Of a stretch of 45,009 bases of DNA, positions 1 to 8,534 are shown piece after piece. The notes below the pieces were generated by a model. That model worked only from the letters and a program-made list of their open reading frames with translations. It made no database searches and had not been told where the DNA came from. The stretch lies in the NCBI GenBank assembly GCA_017618115.1, contig JAFZUX010000019.1, positions 1 through 45,009 on the forward strand. The letters are read 5' to 3'. Numbering within the stretch: the first letter of the stretch is position 1; the number at the start of each line of letters is the position of its first letter. The stretch comes from Bacteroidales bacterium (lineage in GTDB: Bacteria > Bacteroidota > Bacteroidia > Bacteroidales > UBA932). Position numbers and translations under genes: made by a program.

Positions 1-287
1 GTGAGACAGTTCGGTCCCTATCTGTTGTGGGCGTTGGAAATTTGAGGGGGGCTGTCCTTAGTACGAGAGGACCGGAATGGACGCACCTCCAGTGTACCGG
101 TTGTGGCGCCAGCTGCATTGCCGGGTAGCTATGTGCGGTTTAGATAAGCACTGAAAGCATCTAAGTGCGAAGCTAGCCTCAAGATGAGATTTCCTTATAG
201 GGTCGTGGTAGACTACCACGTTGATAGGTTGCAGGTGTACAGGCAGAAATGTCAAAGCCGAGCAATACTAATAGCCCGAAGACTTCA
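1..287 (+). rRNA. rrl: 23S ribosomal RNA, 3' end (partial)
   Basis: This is the last ~290 nt of a 23S rRNA; the 5' part lies outside the window. The universally conserved sarcin-ricin loop (AGTACGAGAGGACCGG, starting near 60) and the conserved 3' stretch around 125-185 (GCTGAAAGCATCTAAG-like) are directly visible. The 3' boundary near 287 is set by analogy with other 23S genes and may be off by several bases. It is followed by an 80-nt spacer and the 5S gene, the standard rrl-rrf order. Short ORFs over this region are artefacts. Confidence 0.97.
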
Positions 288-370
288 TACGATACAATTT
301 TCTTTTAGTTCTCTGACTGTTTTTCTCTCTACGATTTACCGGTTAATTAACACCGAGTTAGAAAGTTAAT

Positions 371-485
<115 letters not shown>

Positions 486-488
486 AAA

Positions 489-523
489 AAGCCTCATCAG
501 TTACGACTGATGGGGCTTTTTTT
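489..523 (+). terminator. Intrinsic terminator of the rRNA operon
   Basis: A 12-bp stem (AGCCTCATCAGT with ACTGATGGGGCT, one G-T pair) closes a TACG loop and runs into a T7 tract. It starts about 4 nt after the 5S end. Confidence 0.93.
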
Positions 524-586
524 GTTGGCGGCTGGCAGCCACATTCTTTACGCCGCTTTAGAGGTGATTATTGTAAGAATATTTCT

Positions 587-594
587 TATATTTG
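587..594 (+). promoter_or_regulatory. Predicted Bacteroidetes -7 element for the parDE pair
   Basis: TATATTTG matches the Bacteroidetes TAnnTTTG -7 consensus and lies 24 nt before the antitoxin ATG, downstream of the rRNA terminator. No clear -33 TTTG is seen. Confidence 0.6.
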
Positions 595-617
595 TGGTAA
601 CAAACAGATTTTTAATT

Positions 618-860
618 ATGGGAAGAACGGTTACAGTTGCATTGGGTCCTCATTATGAGGATTTTATTAAGACTAGTATTGAAGGAGGCCGATATAACAA
701 CGTAAGTGAGGTTATTCGTGCCGGATTACGCCGATTGGAGGAAGATGAATCCAAGCTTTCTGCTCTTCGTGCAGCTCTTGATGAAGGAGATTCTAGTGTT
801 GATGTTGTTGATTTTGATGGGGAGAAATTCCTTCAAGAGTTGAATGCGGAGGTGAGGTAA
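618..860 (+). CDS. ParD-like type II antitoxin
   Basis: This is an 80-residue protein. The open frame extends upstream to 375 across the 5S gene and terminator, so the ATG at 618 (MGRTVTVALGPHYEDF), 24 nt after a -7 promoter element, is the sensible start. The N-terminal half fits the ribbon-helix-helix antitoxins of the ParD/CopG class: a short beta strand (RTVTVAL), then helices containing the family hallmark YNNVSEVIRAGLRRLEE. The acidic C-terminal tail (EGDSSVDVVDFDGEKFLQEL) is the usual toxin-binding extension. By family knowledge it neutralises the ParE toxin encoded 1 nt downstream and represses its own promoter. No perfect operator palindrome is obvious to me. Confidence 0.9.
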   Translation: MGRTVTVALGPHYEDFIKTSIEGGRYNNVSEVIRAGLRRLEEDESKLSALRAALDEGDSSVDVVDFDGEKFLQELNAEVR

Positions 861-861
861 T

Positions 862-1158
862 ATGGCAGATTATATTCTATCTCAGAGAGCAAAGGGAGAT
901 TTAAGAAACATTTGGATTTACACCAAAGAGACATGGTCTGTAGAACAGGCTAATAAATACTATCGTAGTATTCTGCTTGATATTGACCAGATTACAGAAA
1001 AACCAACTATCTCCGGAGTTTCATACGATTATGTGCGAAGCGGAGTGAGAGGTGTACGTTCAGGTAAACACATTATTTTTTATAGAATACTCAGTAGCAA
1101 CAAAATACGAGTAGTAAGAATATTACATGAAAGAATGGATTATTATAAACACTTGTAA
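862..1158 (+). CDS. ParE-family toxin (RelE/ParE superfamily)
   Basis: This is a 98-residue protein starting 1 nt after the antitoxin stop, so the two are translationally coupled. The sequence follows the ParE plan: an N-terminal strand (YILSQRAKGDL), the helix hairpin containing IWIYTKETWSVEQANKYY, a central GVRSGKHIIFYRIL strand pair and a C-terminal strand ending VVRILHERMDYYKHL. The RILHERMD motif is a ParE signature. Characterised ParE toxins poison DNA gyrase, but members of this fold vary in target, so that is only an inference here. The pair sits between an rRNA operon and a dipeptidase gene whose ATG is only 6 nt further on, suggesting insertion into a pre-existing gap. Confidence 0.9.
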   Translation: MADYILSQRAKGDLRNIWIYTKETWSVEQANKYYRSILLDIDQITEKPTISGVSYDYVRSGVRGVRSGKHIIFYRILSSNKIRVVRILHERMDYYKHL

Positions 1159-1164
1159 TTCTAT

Positions 1165-2835
1165 ATGAAACGGCTTTTAATACTCACGATGGTTCTTTTT
1201 GGAGCCATGGCCTATCCTGTTGAAACGGAAGGCTGTACAAATCTTATTGTTGGAAAGAAGGCCTCTGTGGACGGCAGCGTAATCTGTACATACAACTGTG
1301 ACGGATTCGGATATGCTGCATCTCTGACCTATTCTCCTGCCGGAATGCACGCTGCGGGGGAGATGATTAACGTAAGAAACTGGTTCTCTCCAAAGAAGGA
1401 TGATATGCTTATTCCGCAAGTCCCTTACACGTACGGAGTTATGGGCCTTATGAATGACCATCAGGTATCTATTGTTGAGACCACCTGGGGCGGACGTGAG
1501 GAACTGAGAAACAAAGAGGGTTGGCTCGGATACTTTACTCTTATGCAGATTGCACTTCAGAGAGCTGCAACCGCAAGAGAGGCCATTGCAGTTATGCATC
1601 AGTTGGTTCAGGAGTACGGATATAATGATACGGGTGAGTCCTTTGCAGTATGTGATAAGGATGAGGCTTGGATTATGGAACTCATTGGAAAGGGTGAGGG
1701 AAGAAAGGGTGCAGTTTGGGTAGCAAGACGAGTTCCGGATGACTGCATTACCGCTTACGCCAACTCAAGCCGCATTCGTAAGTTCCCTCAGGCTAAGAAG
1801 ATAGACAAGAAACTCGGATTCTATGTTGTAGAGAACGAGTGTATGTACTCTCCGGATGTAATCTCCTTTGCAAGAGAGATGGGATACTTTAACGGAGAGG
1901 ATAAAGATTTCTCTTTCCGTGAGGCTTACGGACCAATGAATTTCACTACCATAAGATATTGCGAGGCAAGAGTTTGGAGTTTCTTCCGTCACCACTATGA
2001 CAAGGCTGTTATAGACAGTTATCTTCCTTTCATTGACGGAAAGATGGAGATCTGTGATGAACTTCCTCTGTGGATCAAACCGGAGAAACCTGTTAGCGTA
2101 AGGGATATAATGAACGATATGAGAGACCATTACGAGGGTACTGCTTTGGATATGACAGCAGATATAAGTGCAGGTCCTTGGGGCTCTCCATACCGTCATC
2201 AATCTATAAATCTCTACACCAGTGATTCTACTAAGTTATTCAGAGAGAGACCTATAGGCTGCCAGCAGAGTGCAATGACAATGGTGTGCCAGATGAGAGA
2301 CTGGCTCCCAGATGAGGTTGGCGGAGTAACCTACTTCAATCTTGACGATGCAACTATGGTTGCGTATGTGCCTGTATATTGCGGAAATACATACGTTCCG
2401 GAACCGTTCCGCAGAGAGAACAACAACATTATGGAGTTCAGCACTGAGAGTGCTTTCTGGATGAATAACTTTGTTGCAAACATGATTTATCCAAGATGGA
2501 GTGCAATGATTCCGGATCTTCTGGAGGCTCAGAAAGAGCTGGAAGATTTCTATGCGGAAGATCAGAAGAAGGTAGAGGAGGCGTGCGCTAAAATGACTCG
2601 TAATGAGAGGGTTGACTTCCTCAACCATAAAACCGAGAAGTACACGGATATGATGATGAAACGTTGGGACAAACTTGCAAGACTGCTTATTGTAAAACAC
2701 AATGACCAGACTATGCAACCTTCAAAAGACGGAGTTGTAGTTCCGGGCAGAAGGACGGCTCCTCAGTACTCTCCTGTATTCAACGATGCCATTAAGAAGC
2801 ATACCGGAGACCGCTACGTTATGCCAAAAGATTAA
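1165..2835 (+). CDS. C69-family dipeptidase, secreted
   Basis: This 556-residue protein belongs to peptidase family C69 (dipeptidase A/PepD type). An N-terminal hydrophobic signal (residues 1-16, KRLLILTMVLFGAMA) is followed by a short linker and CTNLIVGKKASVDGSV; Cys24 is the expected N-terminal nucleophile after maturation. Family blocks such as TWGGREELRNKEGWLGYF and NDTGESFAVCDKDEAWIMELIGKGEGRKGAVWVARRVPDD (both near residues 110-195) are present. These enzymes cleave dipeptides with broad specificity, here probably in the periplasm or at the surface. The gene lies 6 nt behind parE without its own obvious promoter, so it may be read through from the toxin-antitoxin promoter. Its stop overlaps the convergent miaA stop by 4 nt. 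Confidence 0.93.
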   Translation: MKRLLILTMVLFGAMAYPVETEGCTNLIVGKKASVDGSVICTYNCDGFGYAASLTYSPAGMHAAGEMINVRNWFSPKKDDMLIPQVPYTYGVMGLMNDHQVSIVETTWGGREELRNKEGWLGYFTLMQIALQRAATAREAIAVMHQLVQEYGYNDTGESFAVCDKDEAWIMELIGKGEGRKGAVWVARRVPDDCITAYANSSRIRKFPQAKKIDKKLGFYVVENECMYSPDVISFAREMGYFNGEDKDFSFREAYGPMNFTTIRYCEARVWSFFRHHYDKAVIDSYLPFIDGKMEICDELPLWIKPEKPVSVRDIMNDMRDHYEGTALDMTADISAGPWGSPYRHQSINLYTSDSTKLFRERPIGCQQSAMTMVCQMRDWLPDEVGGVTYFNLDDATMVAYVPVYCGNTYVPEPFRRENNNIMEFSTESAFWMNNFVANMIYPRWSAMIPDLLEAQKELEDFYAEDQKKVEEACAKMTRNERVDFLNHKTEKYTDMMMKRWDKLARLLIVKHNDQTMQPSKDGVVVPGRRTAPQYSPVFNDAIKKHTGDRYVMPKD

Positions 2836-3728
2836 AGAGTTATCCAACGGATAGATTTATCTCTTCCCCAATAGGACACCTGCCGTTTAGCATAACGGCG
2901 GGTGTTCATTTTTATAGCCTCTACCGCACTCTCCAGGTCAGTTTTACCGTCCAGATAATCAAAGAGTTCCCGGTATCCTACAGTTCTCAGTGAAGGGATG
3001 TGTTCCAGGTCTGCCTTCAGTTCTCCGTTAACGTAACGGAAATGGTCCAAAGATTTTACCTCATCAAGCAAACCTTCACTCATCATCTTGTCAACCCTTT
3101 GGTTTATACGGCCGTACAGTTTCTCTCTATCCATTGTAAGACCTATCTTCTCAATATCAAAAGGACGCTCCTTTGCTCCGCTCTTCCATTCCGAGAACTT
3201 TTTACCGGTTTGAAGTGTAACTTCCAGAGCCCTTACAATCCTCTGAGGGTTAGCAATATCCAGCGCTGCGTAAGATTCGGGATCCAGTTGTTTTAATTCA
3301 TATCTCAAAGATTCCAATCCCTCCTCCTTAAGACGGTTGTTGAGAGTGTGACGCAGTTTGAGGTCCGCCTCAGGAAAGGCGTCAAGTCCGTTACATACGG
3401 CATCTATATAGAGTCCGCTGCCTCCGCACATAACTATTCTGTTTTGCTCTTTGAAGAGTTCCTCAAGAAGAGCCAGTGCCTCCAACTCATATTTCCCGGC
3501 CGTGTAATGCTCTGTGATTGAGTTGGTTTGAATGAAATAATGTTTTACCTCCTTAAGTTGTTCTTTGGAAGGGACTGCGGTTCCTATTGTAAGTTCTTTG
3601 AAGATTTGACGGGAGTCACAGTTGAGAATTGGAGAGCCAATCTCCTTAGCAAGTTTAATGGCATAATCCGTTTTTCCTACGGCCGTAGGACCCAGGATAA
3701 TTGTAAGAGTATTACGGTTTTGTGCCAC
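2832..3728 (-). CDS. miaA: tRNA dimethylallyltransferase MiaA
   Basis: This 298-residue protein transfers a dimethylallyl group to A37 of tRNAs that read UNN codons. The P-loop GPTAVGKT is at residues 13-20, followed by the NCDSRQIF motif (Asp38, Ser39) and GTAVPSKEQL; GGSGLYIDAVCNGLD and NPQRIVRALEV are further MiaA signatures, and YAKRQVSYW near the C-terminus is the tRNA-binding motif (usually RYAKRQxTW). It is the last gene of a three-gene minus-strand operon: its start abuts the stop of the pRiA4b-like gene (both at 3728). Its 3' end overlaps the convergent dipeptidase gene by 4 nt, and no intrinsic terminator separates them. Confidence 0.97.
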   Translation of the reverse strand: MAQNRNTLTIILGPTAVGKTDYAIKLAKEIGSPILNCDSRQIFKELTIGTAVPSKEQLKEVKHYFIQTNSITEHYTAGKYELEALALLEELFKEQNRIVMCGGSGLYIDAVCNGLDAFPEADLKLRHTLNNRLKEEGLESLRYELKQLDPESYAALDIANPQRIVRALEVTLQTGKKFSEWKSGAKERPFDIEKIGLTMDREKLYGRINQRVDKMMSEGLLDEVKSLDHFRYVNGELKADLEHIPSLRTVGYRELFDYLDGKTDLESAVEAIKMNTRRYAKRQVSYWGRDKSIRWITL

Positions 3729-4216
3729 TAGAAATCTGTATCGTTATCTTCCGGGTCCTCTTCTGTTTCAGTACCCAGTTCTTCAAAATCTGTGAAGTTG
3801 TCCAGGTTGTCCAGTTTGCTGGAGAACTGCCCCGGAGCTCTTCCCTTCTCCGCAGTAAGACGCGGATAGTGAATGTGCGGAATCTGCTCAACCTCACCCT
3901 CATACGTTAGAGTGAGGAACTTGTTTTTGCTAAGATCAAATACATATTGGAGGGTGGTCTCTCCTTTGGAAAGTGTCTTGGAAAGAGTAACTCCGTCTAT
4001 TGTTCCGCTTCCCAAATCAAAGAGTCCGTACAGGCCGGTCCTCTTTCCCTTCTCGTCAAATCCCCTGAATGCAATCATCTGATCCGGAGCAAAATCCAGG
4101 TCATTAACCAGGAATTTATTCAGTGCAAAGAGAGTCATATCATCAGAAAATTCATACTCTCTGAAGAAAACCTTGTTGGAAGGGAAGGTTACTTTGTATT
4201 TGATAATCTTTGCCAT
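3728..4216 (-). CDS. Plasmid pRiA4b ORF-3-like protein
   Basis: This is a 162-residue soluble protein without signal or membrane segment. The opening (IIKYKVTFPSNKVFFREYEFSDDMTLFALNKFLV) and the following region fit the family named after pRiA4b ORF-3, whose biochemical function is unknown to me; in other bacteria similar sequences ride on IS1096-type elements, but no mobile element is visible here. The C-terminal 30 residues are highly acidic (ETEEDPEDNDTDF). Its start lies inside the 3' end of the acyl-CoA reductase gene (28-nt overlap) and its stop touches the miaA start, so all three are probably co-transcribed and translationally coupled. Confidence 0.72.
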   Translation of the reverse strand: MAKIIKYKVTFPSNKVFFREYEFSDDMTLFALNKFLVNDLDFAPDQMIAFRGFDEKGKRTGLYGLFDLGSGTIDGVTLSKTLSKGETTLQYVFDLSKNKFLTLTYEGEVEQIPHIHYPRLTAEKGRAPGQFSSKLDNLDNFTDFEELGTETEEDPEDNDTDF

Positions 4217-5184
4217 AATTCATTCACAGTGTTAATTCCGTCCATCCACTCGTCAATCTTGGGACGCTGCGCTATCCCAAATTTAGTGAATATTTTCTGT
4301 ATTTGCTCTGCGTGTTGCTTGCAGAATTTTTCTACATCCTCTTTACTCTCATAAAATGAGAAGTTTACGCAGCCCATTTGAGGAAACACTGAAGGAGTGT
4401 TTCTCATAATAAAGAATCCGCCCTCTATAAATTCTTCTCCCTCCATTGTCAAAAGAGCACGCTGACGGATTACAGAATTTGCAAAGGCGGAGATTTCAGA
4501 GACCATCTTCATCTTTTGAGCGGCCTTTATTAGAGGCTTAAAATCAAACCCTTTGGGAATAAGAAGATAACTTATGCTTCGGCATCCCAGTCCGCAGTAA
4601 AGAAACATATCCTCCGCCAAACCTTCAAGTTCTTCTTCACTTTCCTTCCCGGTAAGGACTCCGCAACTAAATCTGGAACCGCGTGCAATAAGCGGAACTC
4701 CCTTAAATTCAGAGGAGAGCATGGCTTTGTTTTCATCCGAGCCGCTGAAGAGAATCACATCCGGTTTATATGAATTGAGTTCCGTTGCAGGTGATTCAAG
4801 TGGAAGGAATTTGACGCGATTATAAATATCAGTGCTGAGATTCTTTATCTCCTCCATCATTGCAGGAATCAGATAACGATCTTTGGAAGAGAGTTTTACT
4901 ACAACGTTGGCTCCGGTGGAAAGAGAGGAGAGCAGATCGTGAAAACCAACTGCGGGTATATTGCCCGCCATAATGATTCCAACGGTTTTACCCTTCAGCA
5001 TCTCTCTTTTACCATCGGAAAAAGAGAGAAGGCGCTTCAGTGCCGCTTCTGTCAGATATTCCTCCGCAATGGCGGTAAGGGCCCTTCTCTGCATATAGTC
5101 CGCCTTGGGGAATCTATCGCGGAGCAAAACCGCTAACCTGCTGAAACTCTTTATGAAGTTCTCTTCAAAGCTCATTTGCGCCAT
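4189..5184 (-). CDS. Acyl-CoA reductase, LuxC-like
   Basis: This 331-residue protein resembles the acyl-CoA reductase (LuxC) branch of the aldehyde dehydrogenase fold, which reduces activated fatty acids to aldehydes with NADPH. Supporting features are the nucleotide-binding-like segment GKTVGIIMAGNIPAVGFHDLLSSLSTGANVVVKLSSKD (residues 65-102, with the characteristic N-I-P-x-x-G), the DVILFSGSDENKAM segment, and CGLGCRS (Cys197/Cys201), where the nucleophilic cysteine is expected. At 331 aa it is shorter than Vibrio LuxC (about 480), so function is only partly transferable, and no luxE/luxD partners are nearby. It is the first gene of the operon with the pRiA4b-like gene and miaA; a TAnnTTTG element lies only 11 nt upstream of the ATG. 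Confidence 0.78.
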   Translation of the reverse strand: MAQMSFEENFIKSFSRLAVLLRDRFPKADYMQRRALTAIAEEYLTEAALKRLLSFSDGKREMLKGKTVGIIMAGNIPAVGFHDLLSSLSTGANVVVKLSSKDRYLIPAMMEEIKNLSTDIYNRVKFLPLESPATELNSYKPDVILFSGSDENKAMLSSEFKGVPLIARGSRFSCGVLTGKESEEELEGLAEDMFLYCGLGCRSISYLLIPKGFDFKPLIKAAQKMKMVSEISAFANSVIRQRALLTMEGEEFIEGGFFIMRNTPSVFPQMGCVNFSFYESKEDVEKFCKQHAEQIQKIFTKFGIAQRPKIDEWMDGINTVNELWQRLSNTK

Positions 5185-5195
5185 TTTTCTTATTG

Positions 5196-5203
5196 CAAAT
5201 TTA
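5196..5203 (-). promoter_or_regulatory. Predicted -7 element of the acyl-CoA reductase/miaA operon
   Basis: On the minus strand the sequence reads TAAATTTG, a full match to TAnnTTTG, ending 11 nt before the ATG at 5184. Transcription would start only a few nt before the start codon. Confidence 0.55.
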
Positions 5204-5232
5204 CCAAAAACAGACTACCTTAGCAACCCGGA

Positions 5233-5862
5233 ATGGGCACAGAGAAAAAGTCGAATCTTACAGGTCTTCCGGACAACTATCTAAGTATCGCCTCCCCTTG
5301 TGAGGGTCTTTACAAAGATAACGGCAGCCGTTTTCTCTCTCTTGCCTTCCCTTGTCAGAGCCCGGAAGAGGCGGAAGAAAGGGTCAAATCACTTAAAAAA
5401 GAGTACTTTGATGCAACCCATCACTGCTATGCGTACCGCATTGGGCAGAAGGGAGATTTATTCAGAATCAACGATGACGGTGAGCCCTCTTCCACCGCGG
5501 GAAGACCTATTTATGGAGAGATACTCTCCAGAAATCTGAGTGACATACTGGTAGTTGTAGTGCGCTGGTTCGGCGGCGTGAAGTTGGGTGTGCCCGGCCT
5601 TATAAAAGCCTATAAACAAGCCACTCAGGAGGCTTTGGACTCTGCAAAGATTATTACAAAAACGGCAACCCGTCCGCTCAAAATTCACTTCTCTTATCCT
5701 CAGACAGACCGCGTGCTAAAGGAACTACGAAAGAGAGGAATAAGTGAGAGCAACAAGGAGTTCGGAGTGGATTGCTCGCTTACGGCTCACACCCCGTTAA
5801 GTATGTGCAGTGAAATTGTGAGCGTGCTGGAAAAGATTGAGAGTGTTACAGTTACAGAATAA
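5233..5862 (+). CDS. YigZ/IMPACT family protein
   Basis: This is a 209-residue protein of the YigZ (UPF0029/IMPACT) family. The conserved block is directly visible: SRFLSLAFPCQSPEEAEERVKSLKKEYFDATHHCYAYRIG, then the family signature NDDGEPSSTAGRPI and the glycine-rich VVVVRWFGGVKLGVPGLIKAY. The C-terminal part is the usual ferredoxin-like domain. Its role in bacteria is not firmly established; eukaryotic IMPACT regulates translational stress kinase signalling. The gene is divergent from the acyl-CoA reductase (48-nt gap); TACCTTAG at 5216-5223 is a weak -7 candidate. It lies 17 nt upstream of pyrB and could be co-transcribed with it. Confidence 0.93.
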   Translation: MGTEKKSNLTGLPDNYLSIASPCEGLYKDNGSRFLSLAFPCQSPEEAEERVKSLKKEYFDATHHCYAYRIGQKGDLFRINDDGEPSSTAGRPIYGEILSRNLSDILVVVVRWFGGVKLGVPGLIKAYKQATQEALDSAKIITKTATRPLKIHFSYPQTDRVLKELRKRGISESNKEFGVDCSLTAHTPLSMCSEIVSVLEKIESVTVTE

Positions 5863-5879
5863 ACTAATAATTCAATAAT

Positions 5880-6785
5880 ATGCCTAAGAGTTTAATTTCT
5901 ATTTCGGATTTTACCAAAGAGGAGATGCTCCACATCCTGGATGTTGCGGGCGAATTTGAGAAGAACAAATCTCAAAACTTTCTTCACGACAAAGTGATTG
6001 CATGTCTCTTCTTTGAACCTTCCACAAGAACCAGGCTCAGCTTTGAAACGGCATCTAACCGCCTGGGTGCAAGGGTTATCGGGTTCTCCGATGTGGCTAA
6101 CACAAGTGTCTCAAAGGGAGAGACACTCAAAGACACAATCAAGATGGTCTCCAACTATGTAGACCTGATTGTTATGCGCCATCCTCTTGAGGGTGCCGCT
6201 CGTTATGCAAGTGAAGTTGCCTCTGTTCCTGTGATTAACGCAGGTGACGGCGCCAACCAACACCCAACTCAGACAATGCTGGATATGTACACAATCAAGC
6301 AGACTCAAGGGCACCTGGAGAATATGAACATCAACATGGTGGGAGACCTCAAGTACGGCCGTACCGTTCACTCTCTCATTCAGGCAATGAGCTATTTCTC
6401 ACCTAGTTTCGTCTTTACCGCTCCCCCTGAGCTCAAGATGCCTCAGGAGTATAAAGATTTCCTAACATCAAAGAAGATTCCTTTTACGGAAACGGAAGAT
6501 TTGATGGAACATATCAACGATACGGATATCCTCTATATGACTCGCGTTCAGCAGGAGAGATTTACAGATCCTATGGAGTATGAGAAGGTTAAAAATTGTT
6601 TCCGCCTGACAGCCTCTATGCTTGGCGGCTGCAAAAAGAACATGAAGATTCTCCATCCTCTTCCTAGAGTGGGCGAGATAACTCAGGATGTTGATGATAC
6701 ACCGTTTGCTTACTACTTCCGTCAGGCAGGTAACGGAATGTTTGTAAGAATGGCAATAATAGCTTACCTGCTGGGAGCCAGATAA
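5880..6785 (+). CDS. pyrB: Aspartate carbamoyltransferase catalytic subunit
   Basis: This 301-residue enzyme condenses carbamoyl phosphate with aspartate, the committed step of pyrimidine synthesis. The carbamoyl-phosphate motif [11 protein letters not shown] is at residues 46-56, the SKGETLKDT loop at 78-86 supplies Ser/Lys to the neighbouring subunit, [11 protein letters not shown] is at 128-138, and the C-terminal HPLPRVGEI motif is present. Length matches the family (about 300-310). The regulatory subunit gene pyrI starts 15 nt downstream, so an E. coli-like class B c6r6 holoenzyme is expected. Confidence 0.98.
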   Translation: MPKSLISISDFTKEEMLHILDVAGEFEKNKSQNFLHDKVIACLFFEPSTRTRLSFETASNRLGARVIGFSDVANTSVSKGETLKDTIKMVSNYVDLIVMRHPLEGAARYASEVASVPVINAGDGANQHPTQTMLDMYTIKQTQGHLENMNINMVGDLKYGRTVHSLIQAMSYFSPSFVFTAPPELKMPQEYKDFLTSKKIPFTETEDLMEHINDTDILYMTRVQQERFTDPMEYEKVKNCFRLTASMLGGCKKNMKILHPLPRVGEITQDVDDTPFAYYFRQAGNGMFVRMAIIAYLLGAR

Positions 6786-6800
6786 TTAAAAAGCATAATT

Positions 6801-7277
6801 ATGGGAACTGTTAAGAAAATCACAGAAAAGACACTCCAGGTAAACGCCATTGAGAACGGCACCGTACTGGATCATATACCGGCAGATCAACTCTTTAAGG
6901 TAATTCAGATTCTGGGTCTGGATAAAGAGTGCAAGAATCAGATAACTTTCGGAACCAATCTGGAGAGCAAAAAACTTGGCCGCAAAGCCATTATCAAGAT
7001 AGCAGACAGAGTTTTTAAACCTAAGGAAATTAATAAGATAGCACTCGTTGCTCCGGATGCTAAGATTAACATCATCAAAGACTTCAAAGTAATTGAGAAA
7101 AAGGTCATAAGCATTCCTAAGGAGATTGTGGGTATTGCAAAATGTATGAACCCGGCCTGCATAACCAACCATCAGCCGGTTCCAACCCGCTTTACCACAA
7201 GCTACGAGAACAAACACCTTAAACTTCTCTGCCACTACTGCGAGAAGACCACAGACGGCGAGAACCTGCAGTTGTAG
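6801..7277 (+). CDS. pyrI: Aspartate carbamoyltransferase regulatory subunit
   Basis: This 158-residue subunit binds allosteric nucleotides in its N-terminal domain and contacts PyrB through a C-terminal zinc domain. Four zinc cysteines are visible as Cys115-x4-Cys120 (CMNPAC) and Cys144-x2-Cys147 (CHYC), corresponding to the spacing of the E. coli protein. The N-terminal region contains GTVLDHIPADQLFKVIQILGL, matching the family start IENGTVIDHIPA. The gene follows pyrB by 15 nt and is followed by an intrinsic terminator, making a compact unit. Confidence 0.98.
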   Translation: MGTVKKITEKTLQVNAIENGTVLDHIPADQLFKVIQILGLDKECKNQITFGTNLESKKLGRKAIIKIADRVFKPKEINKIALVAPDAKINIIKDFKVIEKKVISIPKEIVGIAKCMNPACITNHQPVPTRFTTSYENKHLKLLCHYCEKTTDGENLQL

Positions 7278-7311
7278 GTTCACCGATAGATTTTGAGGTT
7301 TTTTCAGAACT

Positions 7312-7350
7312 GAGGGAGGGGGACAAAGGTCCTCCTCCTTTTATTTTTTA
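7312..7350 (+). terminator. Intrinsic terminator after pyrI
   Basis: A 10-bp stem (GGAGGGGGAC with GTCCTCCTCC, one G-T pair) with an AAAG loop is followed by a T-rich tract (TTTTATTTTTT). Confidence 0.88.
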
Positions 7351-7390
7351 CAAAAAGTGCCCTTTTAGGTTAAAAATTCAAAATAATTTG

Positions 7391-7398
7391 TATATTTG
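7391..7398 (+). promoter_or_regulatory. Predicted -7 element of the serC operon
   Basis: TATATTTG matches TAnnTTTG 30 nt upstream of the serC ATG and just downstream of the pyrI terminator. No clear -33 element. Confidence 0.6.
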
Positions 7399-7428
7399 TT
7401 GAATACGAATTGAACAAAATATTGAGAT

Positions 7429-8529
7429 ATGAAAAAAGCTTATAATTTCTTTGCAGGCCCTTGCGTTTTGCCGGAGCAGGCTATAGATTCAACAATTGAC
7501 GCCCTTAAAGATTTTGCAGGTACGGGCATACCTGTAGTTTCAATTTCACACCGCAGTAAGGAGTGGGAGATGGTAATGAACGAGTGCCGTCAGCTCTGGA
7601 GAGAGCTTCTCGGTATTCCTGATAACTATCAGATTCTCTTCCTCGGTGGCGGTGCATCTTTGCAGTTCCTCTATGTTGCAATGAACCTCTTTGAGAAGAA
7701 GGCCGGATATCTCGAGACCGGTGTTTGGGCAAAGAAGGCTCTGAAGGAGGCACAGGGAATAGCAAAGAGCAGAGGACTGGGTGCAGATGCTGCTTTTGCA
7801 GTTGCATCTTCTGCAGACAAGACTTACTGCTACATCCCTAAGGATTTCACAGTTCCTACAGATTTGGATTACTTCCACATCACAACCAACAATACCATCT
7901 ACGGTACTGAGATTAAGTACGATATGGACTGCCCTGTAACTTTGGTTGCAGATATGTCTTCAGACATTATGAGCCGTCCTGTAGACGTTACCAAGTACGG
8001 CCTTATCTACGGCGGTGCACAGAAGAACGTAGGTCCTGCAGGTGTATCATTTGCAATTGTAAGAGACGATGTTCTGGGTAAGGTTTCCAGCTACATCCCT
8101 ACAATGTTGGACTACAGAACTCACATTGAGAAAGAGAGTATGTTCAACACTCCTCCTGTATTTGCAATCTATATTATGACTCAGACTCTCAAATGGTTGA
8201 GAAGCATTGGCGGAGTTGAGAAGATTAACAAGATCAACAACGAGAAGGCAGAGATGCTTTATGAGGAGATTGAGCGCAACAAGATGTTCGTAGGTACTGC
8301 AAATCCTGAGGACCGTTCAATCATGAACGTATGCTTTGTTATGGCTCCTGAGTACAAAGAGCTGGAGGCTAACTTCTTAGAGTTTGCTAAGTCTAACGGC
8401 ATGATGGGTATTAAGGGTCACCGTTCAGTTGGCGGATTCAGAGCATCCATCTACAACGCTTGCCCTGTAGACAGCGTTAAGGCTCTCATTAAGTGCATGA
8501 AAGAATTTGAGAAAAACAATACAAAATAA
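7429..8529 (+). CDS. serC: Phosphoserine aminotransferase
   Basis: This 366-residue PLP enzyme converts 3-phosphohydroxypyruvate and glutamate to O-phosphoserine and 2-oxoglutarate. It starts with the family motif [13 protein letters not shown] (usually NFxxGPAxLP), has the HRSKEW segment at 41-46, [10 protein letters not shown] at 71-80 and the PLP lysine in [11 protein letters not shown] (Lys199, equivalent to E. coli Lys198). The C-terminus contains [15 protein letters not shown], binding the substrate phosphate. It leads a three-gene operon with serA and a DUF1015 gene. Confidence 0.98.
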   Translation: MKKAYNFFAGPCVLPEQAIDSTIDALKDFAGTGIPVVSISHRSKEWEMVMNECRQLWRELLGIPDNYQILFLGGGASLQFLYVAMNLFEKKAGYLETGVWAKKALKEAQGIAKSRGLGADAAFAVASSADKTYCYIPKDFTVPTDLDYFHITTNNTIYGTEIKYDMDCPVTLVADMSSDIMSRPVDVTKYGLIYGGAQKNVGPAGVSFAIVRDDVLGKVSSYIPTMLDYRTHIEKESMFNTPPVFAIYIMTQTLKWLRSIGGVEKINKINNEKAEMLYEEIERNKMFVGTANPEDRSIMNVCFVMAPEYKELEANFLEFAKSNGMMGIKGHRSVGGFRASIYNACPVDSVKALIKCMKEFEKNNTK

Positions 8530-8534
8530 GTGTT

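Noticed and set aside
288-370. A tRNA gene in the 23S-5S spacer.
   Set aside because: The 83-nt spacer is AT-rich with no T-loop (GGTTCRA) or cloverleaf pairing.
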